Origin: PZPK01 sp965230795
GTDB lineage: Bacteria > Pseudomonadota > Gammaproteobacteria > Pseudomonadales > Oleiphilaceae
Direction: 5' to 3'
NCBI GenBank assembly: GCA_965230795.1
Contig: OZ246020.1
Location: 1,860,001-1,924,000 of the forward strand
Length of the DNA stretch: 64,000 nucleotides
The notes under the pieces are model-generated. The model was not told the origin of the DNA. It saw only the letters and a list, made by a program, of their open reading frames with translations, and did no database searches. Positions 47,599-55,979 of the stretch are shown here, in pieces. Made by a program: the position numbers and the translations under genes. Each line of letters opens with the position of its first letter. The first letter of the stretch is position 1.

Positions 47599-48834
47599 CT
47601 AATCACCCATGCAGTACTGCGCGGATTCGGCAAACACCTGTTTCAAGTTATAGTTGCTGGCTCTGAAAGACGTAACCATGTTGTCAATTTGTGTGCGGTC
47701 GGCGCCGTCAACCGGATTGCGAAGGCACACGTTCTTAAACACTTTTTTTACCTGGCATTGGGCAAAGGCATCAGAATGAGCGAGTTCCTGGCCCATGGAT
47801 TTTGCTCCGGAACCGCTTCCGGGGAGAGCTGGGTCCCAACCCAGCAGGCTGTTGGGGCCTTGACGCCAGTAGTTGTCCCACTGGTCATCTTCCGTGATAT
47901 AGCCAAATTCAAAATTGGCGGCGTTGATCAGGTATTTGGGCTGTACCCGTGTCCCGGTTTCCGGGTCGTTACCGACGTTGTAGACCAGCTGGCCGAGCTC
48001 GCCTTCAGGGTCATTGTCAGCATCGTATTCATAGTCGTAGTAAGCGAAAGATTGTGCCATGGGATCCATGCCGCTGTGACAACCGACGCAGCTGTTAAGG
48101 AAGATGCGGCTGTCACCGCCGGGGCTGCGTGATACGTCCTGGCGAATACGGTCCGGCGTGCGGCTAGTATCGTTGACCTGTTCCATGTCATTACACAGAT
48201 GGTTCAGCATGGTGAAGCGGAACATGGCGCGATTGGTGCCTGCACTGAAATAGGCGCGGGCGGCGGCGCGGGTGGTCATAATTCCTGCTGTTGCATCAGA
48301 GGGCAGGCCGGTAACGCTGGATTGTGCCCGGCGGACCAGTACTGCATCATCACTCAGATCAAAATTGCCGTCTTCCAGCTCTTCGTAATGGTTGTTGTTG
48401 CTGTTGGAGTACCCGGAAATTCCGAGAGACGCAGCGCCAATGTATATGACATCATCATAAAGAACTTTACGGAAGTCGTCTTCGTCACGCACCAGACCAA
48501 TTACCGTAGCGCTGTAATCGTTTAGCGGAACGAAGCTGGATTGAGCTTCGTTGGTCCAGGGTGCCGCCAGATTTTTAAGGGTGACATTGTAAAAGGCCTG
48601 ATGTTCCATGGCAGTAAAGGCTGCGTCGATAATATTGCCGTCATCAACATCTGTTTCCATTGCATCGAGGACGGCTTCTGTTGGTGGTACGCCGGCAATT
48701 CGGTCGTGAATACGTTTGGCCTGTTCCCTGGGGCCCGCCATGCTGGTGGACGCGAGACTGAAGGCCAATGCGAATATCAGGCCCTGTGACATGGTCTTGT
48801 TCATATACGCTCGCATTTCGTGTTTGAGATTCAT
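47599..48834 (-). CDS. Exported DUF1588/planctomycete-cytochrome-like haem protein
   Basis: The start is ATG 48834, with GAGGAA seven bases ahead; the TTG at 48849 is less likely. The 411-residue product has a signal peptide (to about residue 33, ending SMA). Near its middle is one haem-attachment motif, SCVGCHSGMDPMAQSFAYYD (C249, C252, H253), closely resembling the CxGCHxxMDPLGFAxExFD block of DUF1588 proteins from planctomycete-type cytochromes. Several other cysteines (LCND, AQCQV, VCLRN, YCMGD) may form disulfides. First gene of the leftward arm, upstream of the LamG lipoprotein and DUF1501 genes. Probably periplasmic electron carrier or redox enzyme; no direct evidence of substrate. Confidence 0.75.
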   Translation of the reverse strand: MNLKHEMRAYMNKTMSQGLIFALAFSLASTSMAGPREQAKRIHDRIAGVPPTEAVLDAMETDVDDGNIIDAAFTAMEHQAFYNVTLKNLAAPWTNEAQSSFVPLNDYSATVIGLVRDEDDFRKVLYDDVIYIGAASLGISGYSNSNNNHYEELEDGNFDLSDDAVLVRRAQSSVTGLPSDATAGIMTTRAAARAYFSAGTNRAMFRFTMLNHLCNDMEQVNDTSRTPDRIRQDVSRSPGGDSRIFLNSCVGCHSGMDPMAQSFAYYDYEYDADNDPEGELGQLVYNVGNDPETGTRVQPKYLINAANFEFGYITEDDQWDNYWRQGPNSLLGWDPALPGSGSGAKSMGQELAHSDAFAQCQVKKVFKNVCLRNPVDGADRTQIDNMVTSFRASNYNLKQVFAESAQYCMGD

Positions 48835-48946
48835 GGCGAGTTTCCTCAATTGTTCTATGCTTCAAAACAGTAGTTCGAAACTGGTGATGTGGGAAGTTTA
48901 GTAGAACTCTTCAATTCGCTTTTGAGGGCCAGCTCACAGCCTTACA

Positions 48947-48959
48947 TTGCGTTACGCAA
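48947..48959. promoter_or_regulatory. Inverted repeat in the divergent promoter region
   Basis: TTGCG-TTA-CGCAA lies near the middle of the 201-base gap between the two divergent arms (48835-49035). It is a possible operator for shared control. On the plus strand a CATAAT (49000-49005) could be the -10 box for the rightward arm, but the -35 is weak. Confidence 0.4.
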
Positions 48960-49035
48960 GTGCAGTGGAGTGTACGCTTCAGGAAGACATACTTAGAGAC
49001 ATAATGCTTGGCTAAGTGCTTAAAAGGGCAAGATT

Positions 49036-51768
49036 ATGTCGTACAGGAATCAATTTGTGACCTCCGTCTCGTTAACATTATTTAACAGTTCAAAACGCCT
49101 GTTTTGCACGCCAATTCTTGTCCTGATGACGGCGACCGCCCTTTTGTCAGGCTGTGGTGTTGGTAATACCGGCAATGAAACCGATCCAATCGTCGTGGAA
49201 AACGCGGTCGCCTTTATTAAACGTCCGTTATTAATAGAAGATGAAGACGATGAGCTAAGCCGTGTGGCCGATGATCCGCGTGAACCCGCAACATTCCGCC
49301 CGGGGGCACGGCTTTACATAAAAGAAAGCGCGAAGCCTTCAGCACCTTCCCGGGATATTACCTCTTCTGTGTTCAGTGGCGACTATGATGTGCGTGATCT
49401 GAGTGTTTCCTACGATGGTAGTAAAATGCTGTTCTCCATGCGAGCTCCGGAGATCGAAGGCGCGGATGAGGAAGATCAGCCAAAATGGAATATCTGGGAA
49501 TATGAGTTTGAAACCCGTGCACTGCGACGGGTGATCAGCTCCAATACAGTGGCCGAGGCGGGCCACGATTTGTCTCCCTCCTATCTGGTGGATGGGCGTA
49601 TTCTGTTTACCTCCACGCGTCAGCGTACTTCGAAGGCTATCTTGCTTGATGAAAACAAACCCCAGTTTTCAGCACTGGAAGAAGAGCGTGATGTCGAAGC
49701 CTTTGTCCTTCACGTAATGGATGCGGATGGCCAGAATATCGAGCAGATTACCTTTAACCAGAGTCACGATCTCAATCCCATTCTGATGGAAAACGGCAAA
49801 ATCCTGTTTAGCCGCTGGGATAACGCGGGCCAGACCGGCAACAATGGTATGAACCTGTATCAGGTCAATCCCGATGGTACGGGGCTCACCTATCTTTATG
49901 GCCGTCATTCTCACGATTCAGGAGAAGATGGCACCACCGTTCAATACACACGTCCCATTGAGGATGACAACGGCGACATCATCGTTCGCCTGAAGGAGTT
50001 CGACAGTTTTGGTTCCTTACCGGTTCGCGTCAATATCGATACCCATGTGGAGGCAGATATTGCCCTGGATGGCAGTGCCGGTACAGGGCAGGTGGCCATC
50101 GTGGGTGGCATCACCACCGATAGTGACGAGCCCAATCTGAACGGACATTACGGTGCAGCCTTTCCTTTATACGACGGATCCAACCGCTATTTGGTGAGCT
50201 GGAGTGTGTGTCGTCTGCAGGAAGATGATGGCGAAGATACGCCCAACAATCCCAATCCCATCGAAGCCTGTACCGAAGATAAAATCGCTTCAGGCGATTA
50301 CGAGTCCGCTCCGCCTTTGTATGGTCTGTGGATACTGAATGCCAGCGATAATACCCTGTTGCCCATAGAGACCGCCCAAGAAGGCCAGCAGTACGATGAA
50401 GCGGTAATCGTTGTTGAGCGCGACTTACCGGATTTTATCGATGCGACAACACTGGACGACGAGGCTCAGGCGCTCGCGGACCAGGGTTACGGCATCATTC
50501 ACATTCGTAGTGTTTATGATTTTGACGGCGAAAATATTCTCGATCCCGTGACGCTGGCACAAATTGCCGATCCGACCATTGCAACACCTGCTGACAGACC
50601 CGCGCGCTTCCTTCGTGTGGAGAAGCCGGTGTCTATTCCCAGCGACGAAGTGAGAGATTTTGACAACTCTGCATTTGGCCGAAGTAATGCGCAGTCCATG
50701 CGTGAAATTCTGGGCTACGCGCCCATTGAGCCGGATGGATCGGTTAAGGTCGCAGTCCCGGCGAATGTTGCATTTGCGATCAGTGTGCTGGACGAAGAAG
50801 GGCAGCGTTTTACCAATCGCCATCAGAACTGGCTGAGTGTGCGGCCTGGTGAAACCCTGGAGTGCATTGGTTGCCACACGCCCAACAGCGAAGTACCACA
50901 TGGCCGTGTCGGGGCCGGACCCAGTGCCTTGAATACGGGTGCGCCGACGACCGGGCTGGCTTTTCCCAATACGGATACTGCGACCGTTCCTTTCGCTGAT
51001 ATGGGTGAAACCATGGCGGAAGCCTATGCCCGTGCCAATGATGTACGTCGACTGACTTCAGATATCATTTTCGATGATGAATGGACCATGGACCCGGACA
51101 AGGCCGCCAGCTTCTCTTATGCCTATGCCGATCTGGAATCGCCGGCACCCGTCATTGCCGATTCGGCCTGTGACCTGGCCTGGACCAGCCTCTGCCGCAT
51201 CGTGATCAATTATCCTGCACATATCCATCCCTTATGGGGAGTAGATCGCCGGGTATTTGATGTGGATGAAGTGACGGTGCTGGATGATCGTACCTGTACC
51301 AGCTGCCATATCAATGTGGATGATATTGGGGATGCACAGGTACCGGCAGCGGACCTGGATCTCAGTGATGGACCTTCGGTAGATGATCCTGACCACCTCA
51401 AGTCCTATCGGGAATTATTGTTCAATGACAATGCCCAGGAAGTGGTGGATGGCATTCTGGTAGATATTGATACCACCGACGATCTGGTGGCTATACCGCA
51501 ATTTGACCCGGTCACCGGAGATCCGATACTGGACCCGATTACTGGAGAGCAAGTGGTTGTGTTCGAAGACGCATCCTTTGACCCACAAGTGATCCCGGCG
51601 ACCATGCGTACTGCTGGAGCCTTGCAGAGTGATGCATTTTTTGATCTGTTCAGAACCGGGGGGAGTCATGAAGGTGACCTGTCCGCTGCTGAACTGAAAA
51701 TGATTGCCGAATGGCTGGATCTGGGTGCTCAGTACTACAACAATCCCTTTGATGCACCGGCGAATTAG
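49036..51768 (+). CDS. Beta-propeller haem lipoprotein resembling hydrazine synthase alpha subunit
   Basis: A 910-residue exported lipoprotein (lipobox LLSGC, C40). Residues about 100-330 contain propeller-type repeats (SYDGSKMLFSMRAPE, LSPSYLVDGRILFTSTR, LNPILMENGKILFSRWD). Two haem-attachment motifs lie C-terminally: CIGCH (C610, C613, H614) and CTSCH (C754, C757, H758). The LSVRPGETLECIGCH and EPDGSVKVAVPANVAF blocks resemble hydrazine synthase alpha-subunit-like proteins found in many non-anammox bacteria. There is no hydrazine synthase beta/gamma partner, so anammox chemistry is not implied. First of about 11 rightward genes; AAGGGC precedes the ATG. Confidence 0.75.
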   Translation: MSYRNQFVTSVSLTLFNSSKRLFCTPILVLMTATALLSGCGVGNTGNETDPIVVENAVAFIKRPLLIEDEDDELSRVADDPREPATFRPGARLYIKESAKPSAPSRDITSSVFSGDYDVRDLSVSYDGSKMLFSMRAPEIEGADEEDQPKWNIWEYEFETRALRRVISSNTVAEAGHDLSPSYLVDGRILFTSTRQRTSKAILLDENKPQFSALEEERDVEAFVLHVMDADGQNIEQITFNQSHDLNPILMENGKILFSRWDNAGQTGNNGMNLYQVNPDGTGLTYLYGRHSHDSGEDGTTVQYTRPIEDDNGDIIVRLKEFDSFGSLPVRVNIDTHVEADIALDGSAGTGQVAIVGGITTDSDEPNLNGHYGAAFPLYDGSNRYLVSWSVCRLQEDDGEDTPNNPNPIEACTEDKIASGDYESAPPLYGLWILNASDNTLLPIETAQEGQQYDEAVIVVERDLPDFIDATTLDDEAQALADQGYGIIHIRSVYDFDGENILDPVTLAQIADPTIATPADRPARFLRVEKPVSIPSDEVRDFDNSAFGRSNAQSMREILGYAPIEPDGSVKVAVPANVAFAISVLDEEGQRFTNRHQNWLSVRPGETLECIGCHTPNSEVPHGRVGAGPSALNTGAPTTGLAFPNTDTATVPFADMGETMAEAYARANDVRRLTSDIIFDDEWTMDPDKAASFSYAYADLESPAPVIADSACDLAWTSLCRIVINYPAHIHPLWGVDRRVFDVDEVTVLDDRTCTSCHINVDDIGDAQVPAADLDLSDGPSVDDPDHLKSYRELLFNDNAQEVVDGILVDIDTTDDLVAIPQFDPVTGDPILDPITGEQVVVFEDASFDPQVIPATMRTAGALQSDAFFDLFRTGGSHEGDLSAAELKMIAEWLDLGAQYYNNPFDAPAN

Positions 51769-51807
51769 ACACGCTAATTAAAAAGAAAACAGGAAGACAG
51801 TTTCAAG

Positions 51808-52572
51808 ATGATTGACGCGAGCGCTCGTGCTCTGATTCTCGCCCTGACTTTGCTTGTTACGCTGCCTGCCCAGGCTGACTGGTGGTGGAGTGACGAGGAT
51901 GTCCCGGCACGTGTCCAGGTGACTGAAGTCTTTGTGGAATGGCGCAGCGGTCCCGGACGGGGATTTCCGGTGTTTCATACCAGCGAGAAAGGCGAATGGC
52001 TAACACTTTCGGTGCGCAAAACCAATTGGTTCAAGGTGGCCGATGAAGAGGGCAGAGAAGGCTGGGTGCATCTGGAGGATATTCTCAATACCGAAGATGC
52101 AACCGGCAACAAAGTTAGTATGAAAGCCCCCCGTTTTGATGACTTCAGCACCCGCCGCTGGGAAGCAGGCTTGCTGATGGGTGAGTTTGACAAGACCGCG
52201 GTTAATGCCGCGTATGCCGGTTACTGGATGACCGAAAATATTTCTGTGGAGCTGTGGGGTTCTCAGGTCTTGGGCAATGCCTCCGAAATTATTATTGCTG
52301 AACTCGGCATCTTACATCAGCCCTTTCCAAGCTGGCGCGTATCCCCGTTTTTTACTCTGGGAGCCGGTCAGATTTTCGTCAAGCCAAAGGCGACCCTTGT
52401 CGATACGGAAGATAGGGATGACAGCATTGCCCATGCGGGCATTGGGCTGCGTGTCTATGTCACAGATCGCTATTTTGTTCGCATGCAGTACAGCGACTAC
52501 AAAGTCTTTACCAATCGAGAAACTAACGAAGAAGCAACAGAATGGAAAATTGGACTCAGCGTTTTCTTTTGA
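51808..52572 (+). CDS. SH3 domain plus outer-membrane beta-barrel protein
   Basis: A 254-residue exported protein: signal peptide to about residue 23 (PAQA), a bacterial SH3 domain at about 30-90 (VFVEWRSGPGRGFPVFHT... GREGWVHLEDIL), then an eight-strand-type barrel ending in the terminal Phe of the barrel-assembly signal (LSVFF). SH3 domains of this sort bind peptidoglycan or peptides, so the protein may tie the outer membrane to the wall. It overlaps the next barrel gene by 31 bases. Confidence 0.8.
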   Translation: MIDASARALILALTLLVTLPAQADWWWSDEDVPARVQVTEVFVEWRSGPGRGFPVFHTSEKGEWLTLSVRKTNWFKVADEEGREGWVHLEDILNTEDATGNKVSMKAPRFDDFSTRRWEAGLLMGEFDKTAVNAAYAGYWMTENISVELWGSQVLGNASEIIIAELGILHQPFPSWRVSPFFTLGAGQIFVKPKATLVDTEDRDDSIAHAGIGLRVYVTDRYFVRMQYSDYKVFTNRETNEEATEWKIGLSVFF

Positions 52573-53198
52573 TCGCTCTGCTGTGCGGCACTTTACCCCT
52601 CTCGTCAGCCTGGGCTGAGGAGGGCGATCGGCCGCTAATCGAGCCGGACGTCAAGCCTCAACGGGTAGATGAATCCCTGATTGACACCGAGAATTTTGAA
52701 ATCGGGACCTTTGCAGGCCTCATCAATATTGAGGACTTCGAGTCGTCCTTTGTTTGGGGCGGACGTCTGGCCTATCACCTAAGTGAATCCCTGTTTCTGG
52801 AAGGCAATATCGGTTTTGCCGAAGCGGGCGAAACCAGTTTCGAGAAGCTTGGCGGCAATGTTCAGTTGTTGACGGATGAGGACCGGGAATACACCTATTA
52901 CAACGTCGCCTTCGGCTGGAACCTGCTGCCCGGTGAAGCCTTTTTCAGATTTCCCTTTGTCGACAATACCTACGCCTTCAATACCAATTTCTATCTTCTG
53001 CTGGGTGCCGGTGCCACTGATTTTGCCGGCGACAATCGTTTTACGGCCGTCGGCGGTGGTGGCTATCAGGTAGTGATCAGTGACTGGCTGTCCATTCACG
53101 TCAGCCTGAGAGAGCATTTTTACGATATTGATGTTCTGGGTGAAACCAAGACCAGTCGAAACACTGAGGTCAGGACAGGACTGTCCATTTTCTTTTAA
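52542..53198 (+). CDS. Outer-membrane beta-barrel protein
   Basis: A 218-residue exported protein (signal peptide to about residue 25, SSAWA) with alternating barrel strands and a terminal LSIFF. The mature N-terminus is acidic (DRPLIEPDVKPQRVDESLIDTENFEIG), which recalls the small outer-membrane barrel family found in myxobacteria and some gammaproteobacteria. It starts 31 bases inside the preceding SH3-barrel gene, so the two are translationally coupled and perhaps made in fixed ratio. Confidence 0.78.
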   Translation: MENWTQRFLLIALLCGTLPLSSAWAEEGDRPLIEPDVKPQRVDESLIDTENFEIGTFAGLINIEDFESSFVWGGRLAYHLSESLFLEGNIGFAEAGETSFEKLGGNVQLLTDEDREYTYYNVAFGWNLLPGEAFFRFPFVDNTYAFNTNFYLLLGAGATDFAGDNRFTAVGGGGYQVVISDWLSIHVSLREHFYDIDVLGETKTSRNTEVRTGLSIFF

Positions 53199-53264
53199 CA
53201 AACGGGCCTCGATGACGATGTCAGTTCGGGGAATACGTTTCGGGTAATAACTGGAGACAAGACA

Positions 53265-53759
53265 ATGATGAAATTACGCACCTGCCTAAGTGTTCTGGTG
53301 GTTTGGAGTGTGGCGCAGGTGGCTCAGGCCGATGCCATAAAAGAACCTGCTCCGGACTTTACGCTTAAGAGTAAATCCGGCGAAAACGTGCGTCTGGAAG
53401 ATATGCGAGGACAAGTCGTGATGCTGAACTTCTGGGCGTCCTGGTGTGGTCCGTGTCGCCAGGAAATGCCTCTGATGGATGAGATTTACGAAAAGTATGA
53501 GAAGTTCGGCTTTACCATTCTTGCTGTCAACGTGGATGAGGACTCCGCAGACGCGGACCGCTTTCTTGATGCGGTGCCGGTGACCTTTCCCATACTCTAT
53601 GACAACGAAAGCCGCATCAGTGAACTCTACGGTGTTGATGCGATGCCCACTACGATCATGATTGACCGTGATGGCAATCGCCGCTTCATTCACAGGGGTT
53701 ACAAGCCTGGTTATGAAGATGATTACCGCAAACAGGTCAAGCAACTGATTCGGGAATAA
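53265..53759 (+). CDS. TlpA/ResA-type periplasmic thioredoxin
   Basis: A 164-residue exported thioredoxin-like protein: signal peptide ending QAQA at about residue 22, then FTLKSKSGENVRLEDMRGQVVMLNFWASWCGPC with active-site C61/C64, and the cis-proline in VDAMPTT. TlpA/ResA proteins reduce cysteines of haem-attachment sites, copper proteins or other exported thiols. Here it lies between barrel genes and a DUF4266 lipoprotein with two C-terminal Cys residues, and it is in reach of at least three CxxCH proteins. It is therefore a good candidate to keep those cysteines reduced. Confidence 0.92.
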   Translation: MMKLRTCLSVLVVWSVAQVAQADAIKEPAPDFTLKSKSGENVRLEDMRGQVVMLNFWASWCGPCRQEMPLMDEIYEKYEKFGFTILAVNVDEDSADADRFLDAVPVTFPILYDNESRISELYGVDAMPTTIMIDRDGNRRFIHRGYKPGYEDDYRKQVKQLIRE

Positions 53760-53770
53760 CAGGAATAGCC

Positions 53771-54022
53771 ATGAATACCTGGTTGAGCACTCTGAAACGA
53801 TTGTCCTTTGTCTGTCTGCTGTTTAGCGGCATGCTGTTAACTGCTGGTTGTGCCGACTTCAAACCCTGGGTGAAGCCCTACGAGCGGGACAATCTGGCCG
53901 ATCCCATTATGAGTCTGAGCCGTCATGGCTTTGCCGATACCTATATGCATCATGTGTATCAGGCGAGGGAGTCGGCGAGGGGTGCAGAAGGGGGTACGGG
54001 AGGTGGTTGTGGCTGCAACTAG
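53771..54022 (+). CDS. DUF4266 lipoprotein with C-terminal GGGCGCN
   Basis: An 83-residue lipoprotein: lipobox LTAGC (C27), the conserved block PWVKPYERDNLADPIM (32-47), a His-rich centre (HGFADTYMHHVYQARE) and the terminal motif GGGCGCN with C80 and C82. That layout is the DUF4266 family, which occurs with DUF3570 barrels and often with ApbE and thioredoxin-like proteins. The invariant Cys-x-Cys end could bind metal, be oxidised by the adjacent TlpA-like protein, or be modified. Function unknown. Its spacing to DUF3570 (229 bases) is oddly long. Confidence 0.85.
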   Translation: MNTWLSTLKRLSFVCLLFSGMLLTAGCADFKPWVKPYERDNLADPIMSLSRHGFADTYMHHVYQARESARGAEGGTGGGCGCN

Positions 54023-54089
54023 AGACCGCTACTTGCGCAGAAGAATCGCGGTGTTAAATCGTGCTCATAAGCTCGCCTACCCAACAAGT

Positions 54090-54275
54090 ATGTCTCGCTT
54101 CCTGTGCGCGATTTGCCTGGCGCTTCGTCCTGCTCAGAGAGCGCTCATCGAGACGGCTAGAGGGTCAAGCAGCGTCAGTGCTCAACAAGCTGTTGGTCGC
54201 GCTGCGCTGAGCAAAAAAAATCGAATGTTTAGCGTTGTGCAGGCTAATGAGATGTCTCGCTTCCTGTGCGTGATT
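54090..54275 (+). repeat. In-frame direct repeat pair ahead of the DUF3570 gene
   Basis: A 24-base sequence starting ATGTCTCGCTTCCTGTGCG occurs at 54090-54113 and again, with one mismatch, at 54252-54275. The copies are 162 bases (54 codons) apart and in the same open frame. The second copy provides the likely DUF3570 start and first signal-peptide codons. The unique filler contains a GC-rich inverted repeat followed by eight A residues. The pattern fits a small insertion or partial duplication. Confidence 0.8.
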
Positions 54276-55379
54276 CTGATGAGTGTTGTGGTGTCTGCCC
54301 AGGCGGCGACGCTGCCGCCGGATAGTGTGGATATTCTGCATCACAATTATGACGGTGGCGGGATGAAAATTGATGGCCCTTCGGTGCTGGTGCGCAAGAG
54401 TATCGGTCCCCAGGTATCGGTTACTGGCCATTACTATGTGGATACGGTGTCTGCAGCGTCAGTGGACGTGCTGGCAAGGGCCAGTGAATATGAGGAAGAG
54501 CGCACCGAAATCAGCGGTGGCATCGATTTTCTCCATGAAAAAACCATCATGAGCATGGGCTATACCAACAGTTCTGAAAACGACTATGAAGCCGATACCA
54601 TTTATTTCTCCGTTGCCCAGGATTTCTTTGGTGATTTGACTACGCTCTCCCTGGCCTATGCCAAGGGAAAAGATGATGTCGGCACAGTAGGCAGTGATGT
54701 GACTGAAGACCTGGATCGTAACAATTACAAGATCGGGCTTACGCAGGTTATTACCAAAAATATGCTGATGGGGCTCGACGTTGATGTGATCAGCGACGAA
54801 GGCAAGCTGGAAAACCCCTACCGCGCGAATCGCTATATTGATCCCGATGACAGCACCAATTTTTTGTATCAGGACGAAGTCTATCCAGACACCCGTACCA
54901 GCACGGCGGCCGCTGTACGCGCCATGTATTATCTGCCGTATCGTGCTTCTGTAAAGGGGGAGTACCGCTATTTCAGTGATAGCTGGGGAATCAAAGCACA
55001 TACCTATGATATTGGCTACGTTCATCCCTTTCTGACGCACTGGACGGCGGAAGTGCGTTACCGCTATTACACTCAGGACAAAGCAGATTTTTATGCCGAC
55101 CTGTTTCCCTTTGCCAATTCACAAACCCATGTAGGACGCGACAAGGAGCTGAGCACGTTCTCCGGTACGACCATGGGGTTTGGTATCAGCTACGAACTCA
55201 AGCAGGGCGTGATTCCGGGTATAGATCGATTGCAGTTTAATATTCTCGCGGACTGGCTGGATTTCAGCTATGACGATTTTCGCGATGTAACGAAGGAGGG
55301 GAACTTTCTCCCGGGCGAAGAACCCCTCTACGAATTTGATGCGCTGGTAACGCGCACTTCACTGATTCTGGAATTTTAG
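54252..55379 (+). CDS. DUF3570 family outer-membrane barrel
   Basis: The start chosen is ATG 54252, giving a clean signal peptide (MSRFLCVILMSVVVSAQA) and 375 residues. The frame is open back to 53925, and an alternative ATG at 54090 begins with a near-copy of the same codons. The mature protein has the DUF3570 hallmarks: an early YDGGGMKIDGPSVLVRK, barrel-type alternating strands with many Tyr, and a C-terminal Phe (LILEF). DUF3570 regularly accompanies DUF4266. It is probably an outer-membrane pore or scaffold. The following gene starts 15 bases later. Confidence 0.85.
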   Translation: MSRFLCVILMSVVVSAQAATLPPDSVDILHHNYDGGGMKIDGPSVLVRKSIGPQVSVTGHYYVDTVSAASVDVLARASEYEEERTEISGGIDFLHEKTIMSMGYTNSSENDYEADTIYFSVAQDFFGDLTTLSLAYAKGKDDVGTVGSDVTEDLDRNNYKIGLTQVITKNMLMGLDVDVISDEGKLENPYRANRYIDPDDSTNFLYQDEVYPDTRTSTAAAVRAMYYLPYRASVKGEYRYFSDSWGIKAHTYDIGYVHPFLTHWTAEVRYRYYTQDKADFYADLFPFANSQTHVGRDKELSTFSGTTMGFGISYELKQGVIPGIDRLQFNILADWLDFSYDDFRDVTKEGNFLPGEEPLYEFDALVTRTSLILEF

Positions 55380-55394
55380 GAAAAGGCAATAGCC

Positions 55395-55970
55395 ATGAAA
55401 CATGCAATTGAACTCCAAAAATCATTGTCAGGCTGGTTGCTGGCGGGCGCTTTGAGCCTCTGCATCGCAATGCCTTCTGCGGCAGAAGACATGAACGAGG
55501 CGAGCGAGGAGGATCATGATCAGCCGGTAGCGCTGAGTGTCGAGGAACTGAAGAAAAAAGTCATCGAGCTCAATCGGGATTTGTTTATCCTGGAAGAAGA
55601 TTTGTTGTTCCCCGCCAATACCCAGTTTGTCGTGTTTCTGAGTCTTGATACCGGGCAGTTCCTGAATCTGGATAGCGTCAAACTCAAAGTCGATGATGAG
55701 ATCGTTGCGGCTCACCTGTACACCGAACGCCAACTCAAGGCTTTGCAACGGGGCGGTATGCAACGCTTGCACTTGAGCAATCTGAAAAGTGGTGAGCACG
55801 AAGTCACCGTGTTTGTGGAGGGGATCGGTCCCGACCAGAGAGCCTATAAAAAAGCGGCGAGTTTGAGCATTGAGAAAGGCACGGATCGCAAGGCCCTGGA
55901 AATCCGCATCGCGGATCGCTCGGCGGATTATCAACCGGATGTCTCCATTGTTGAGTGGGAAACGGAATAA
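55395..55970 (+). CDS. Small periplasmic protein of the TPR cluster
   Basis: A 191-residue exported protein. Signal peptide to about residue 30 (MPSAA), an acidic linker, a helix-forming block SVEELKKKVIELNRDLFILEE, then a beta-rich domain of about 110 residues that looks like an immunoglobulin-type sandwich (QFVVFLSLDTGQFLNLDSVK and HLSNLKSGEHEVTVFVEG). I do not recognise a named family. Tight spacing (15 bases from DUF3570, nine to the TPR gene) places it in the same operon, plausibly as an adaptor between barrel and TPR proteins. Confidence 0.68.
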   Translation: MKHAIELQKSLSGWLLAGALSLCIAMPSAAEDMNEASEEDHDQPVALSVEELKKKVIELNRDLFILEEDLLFPANTQFVVFLSLDTGQFLNLDSVKLKVDDEIVAAHLYTERQLKALQRGGMQRLHLSNLKSGEHEVTVFVEGIGPDQRAYKKAASLSIEKGTDRKALEIRIADRSADYQPDVSIVEWETE

Positions 55971-55979
55971 GGCTGATTA

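Noticed and set aside
49036..51768. Evidence for anaerobic ammonium oxidation
   Set aside because: Only one protein resembles a hydrazine synthase subunit, and the partner subunits and associated enzymes are absent.
54090..54251. Upstream ATG at 54090 as the true DUF3570 start
   Set aside because: It would add 54 residues with a broken signal peptide; the ATG at 54252 gives a normal signal sequence, though neither has a strong ribosome site.
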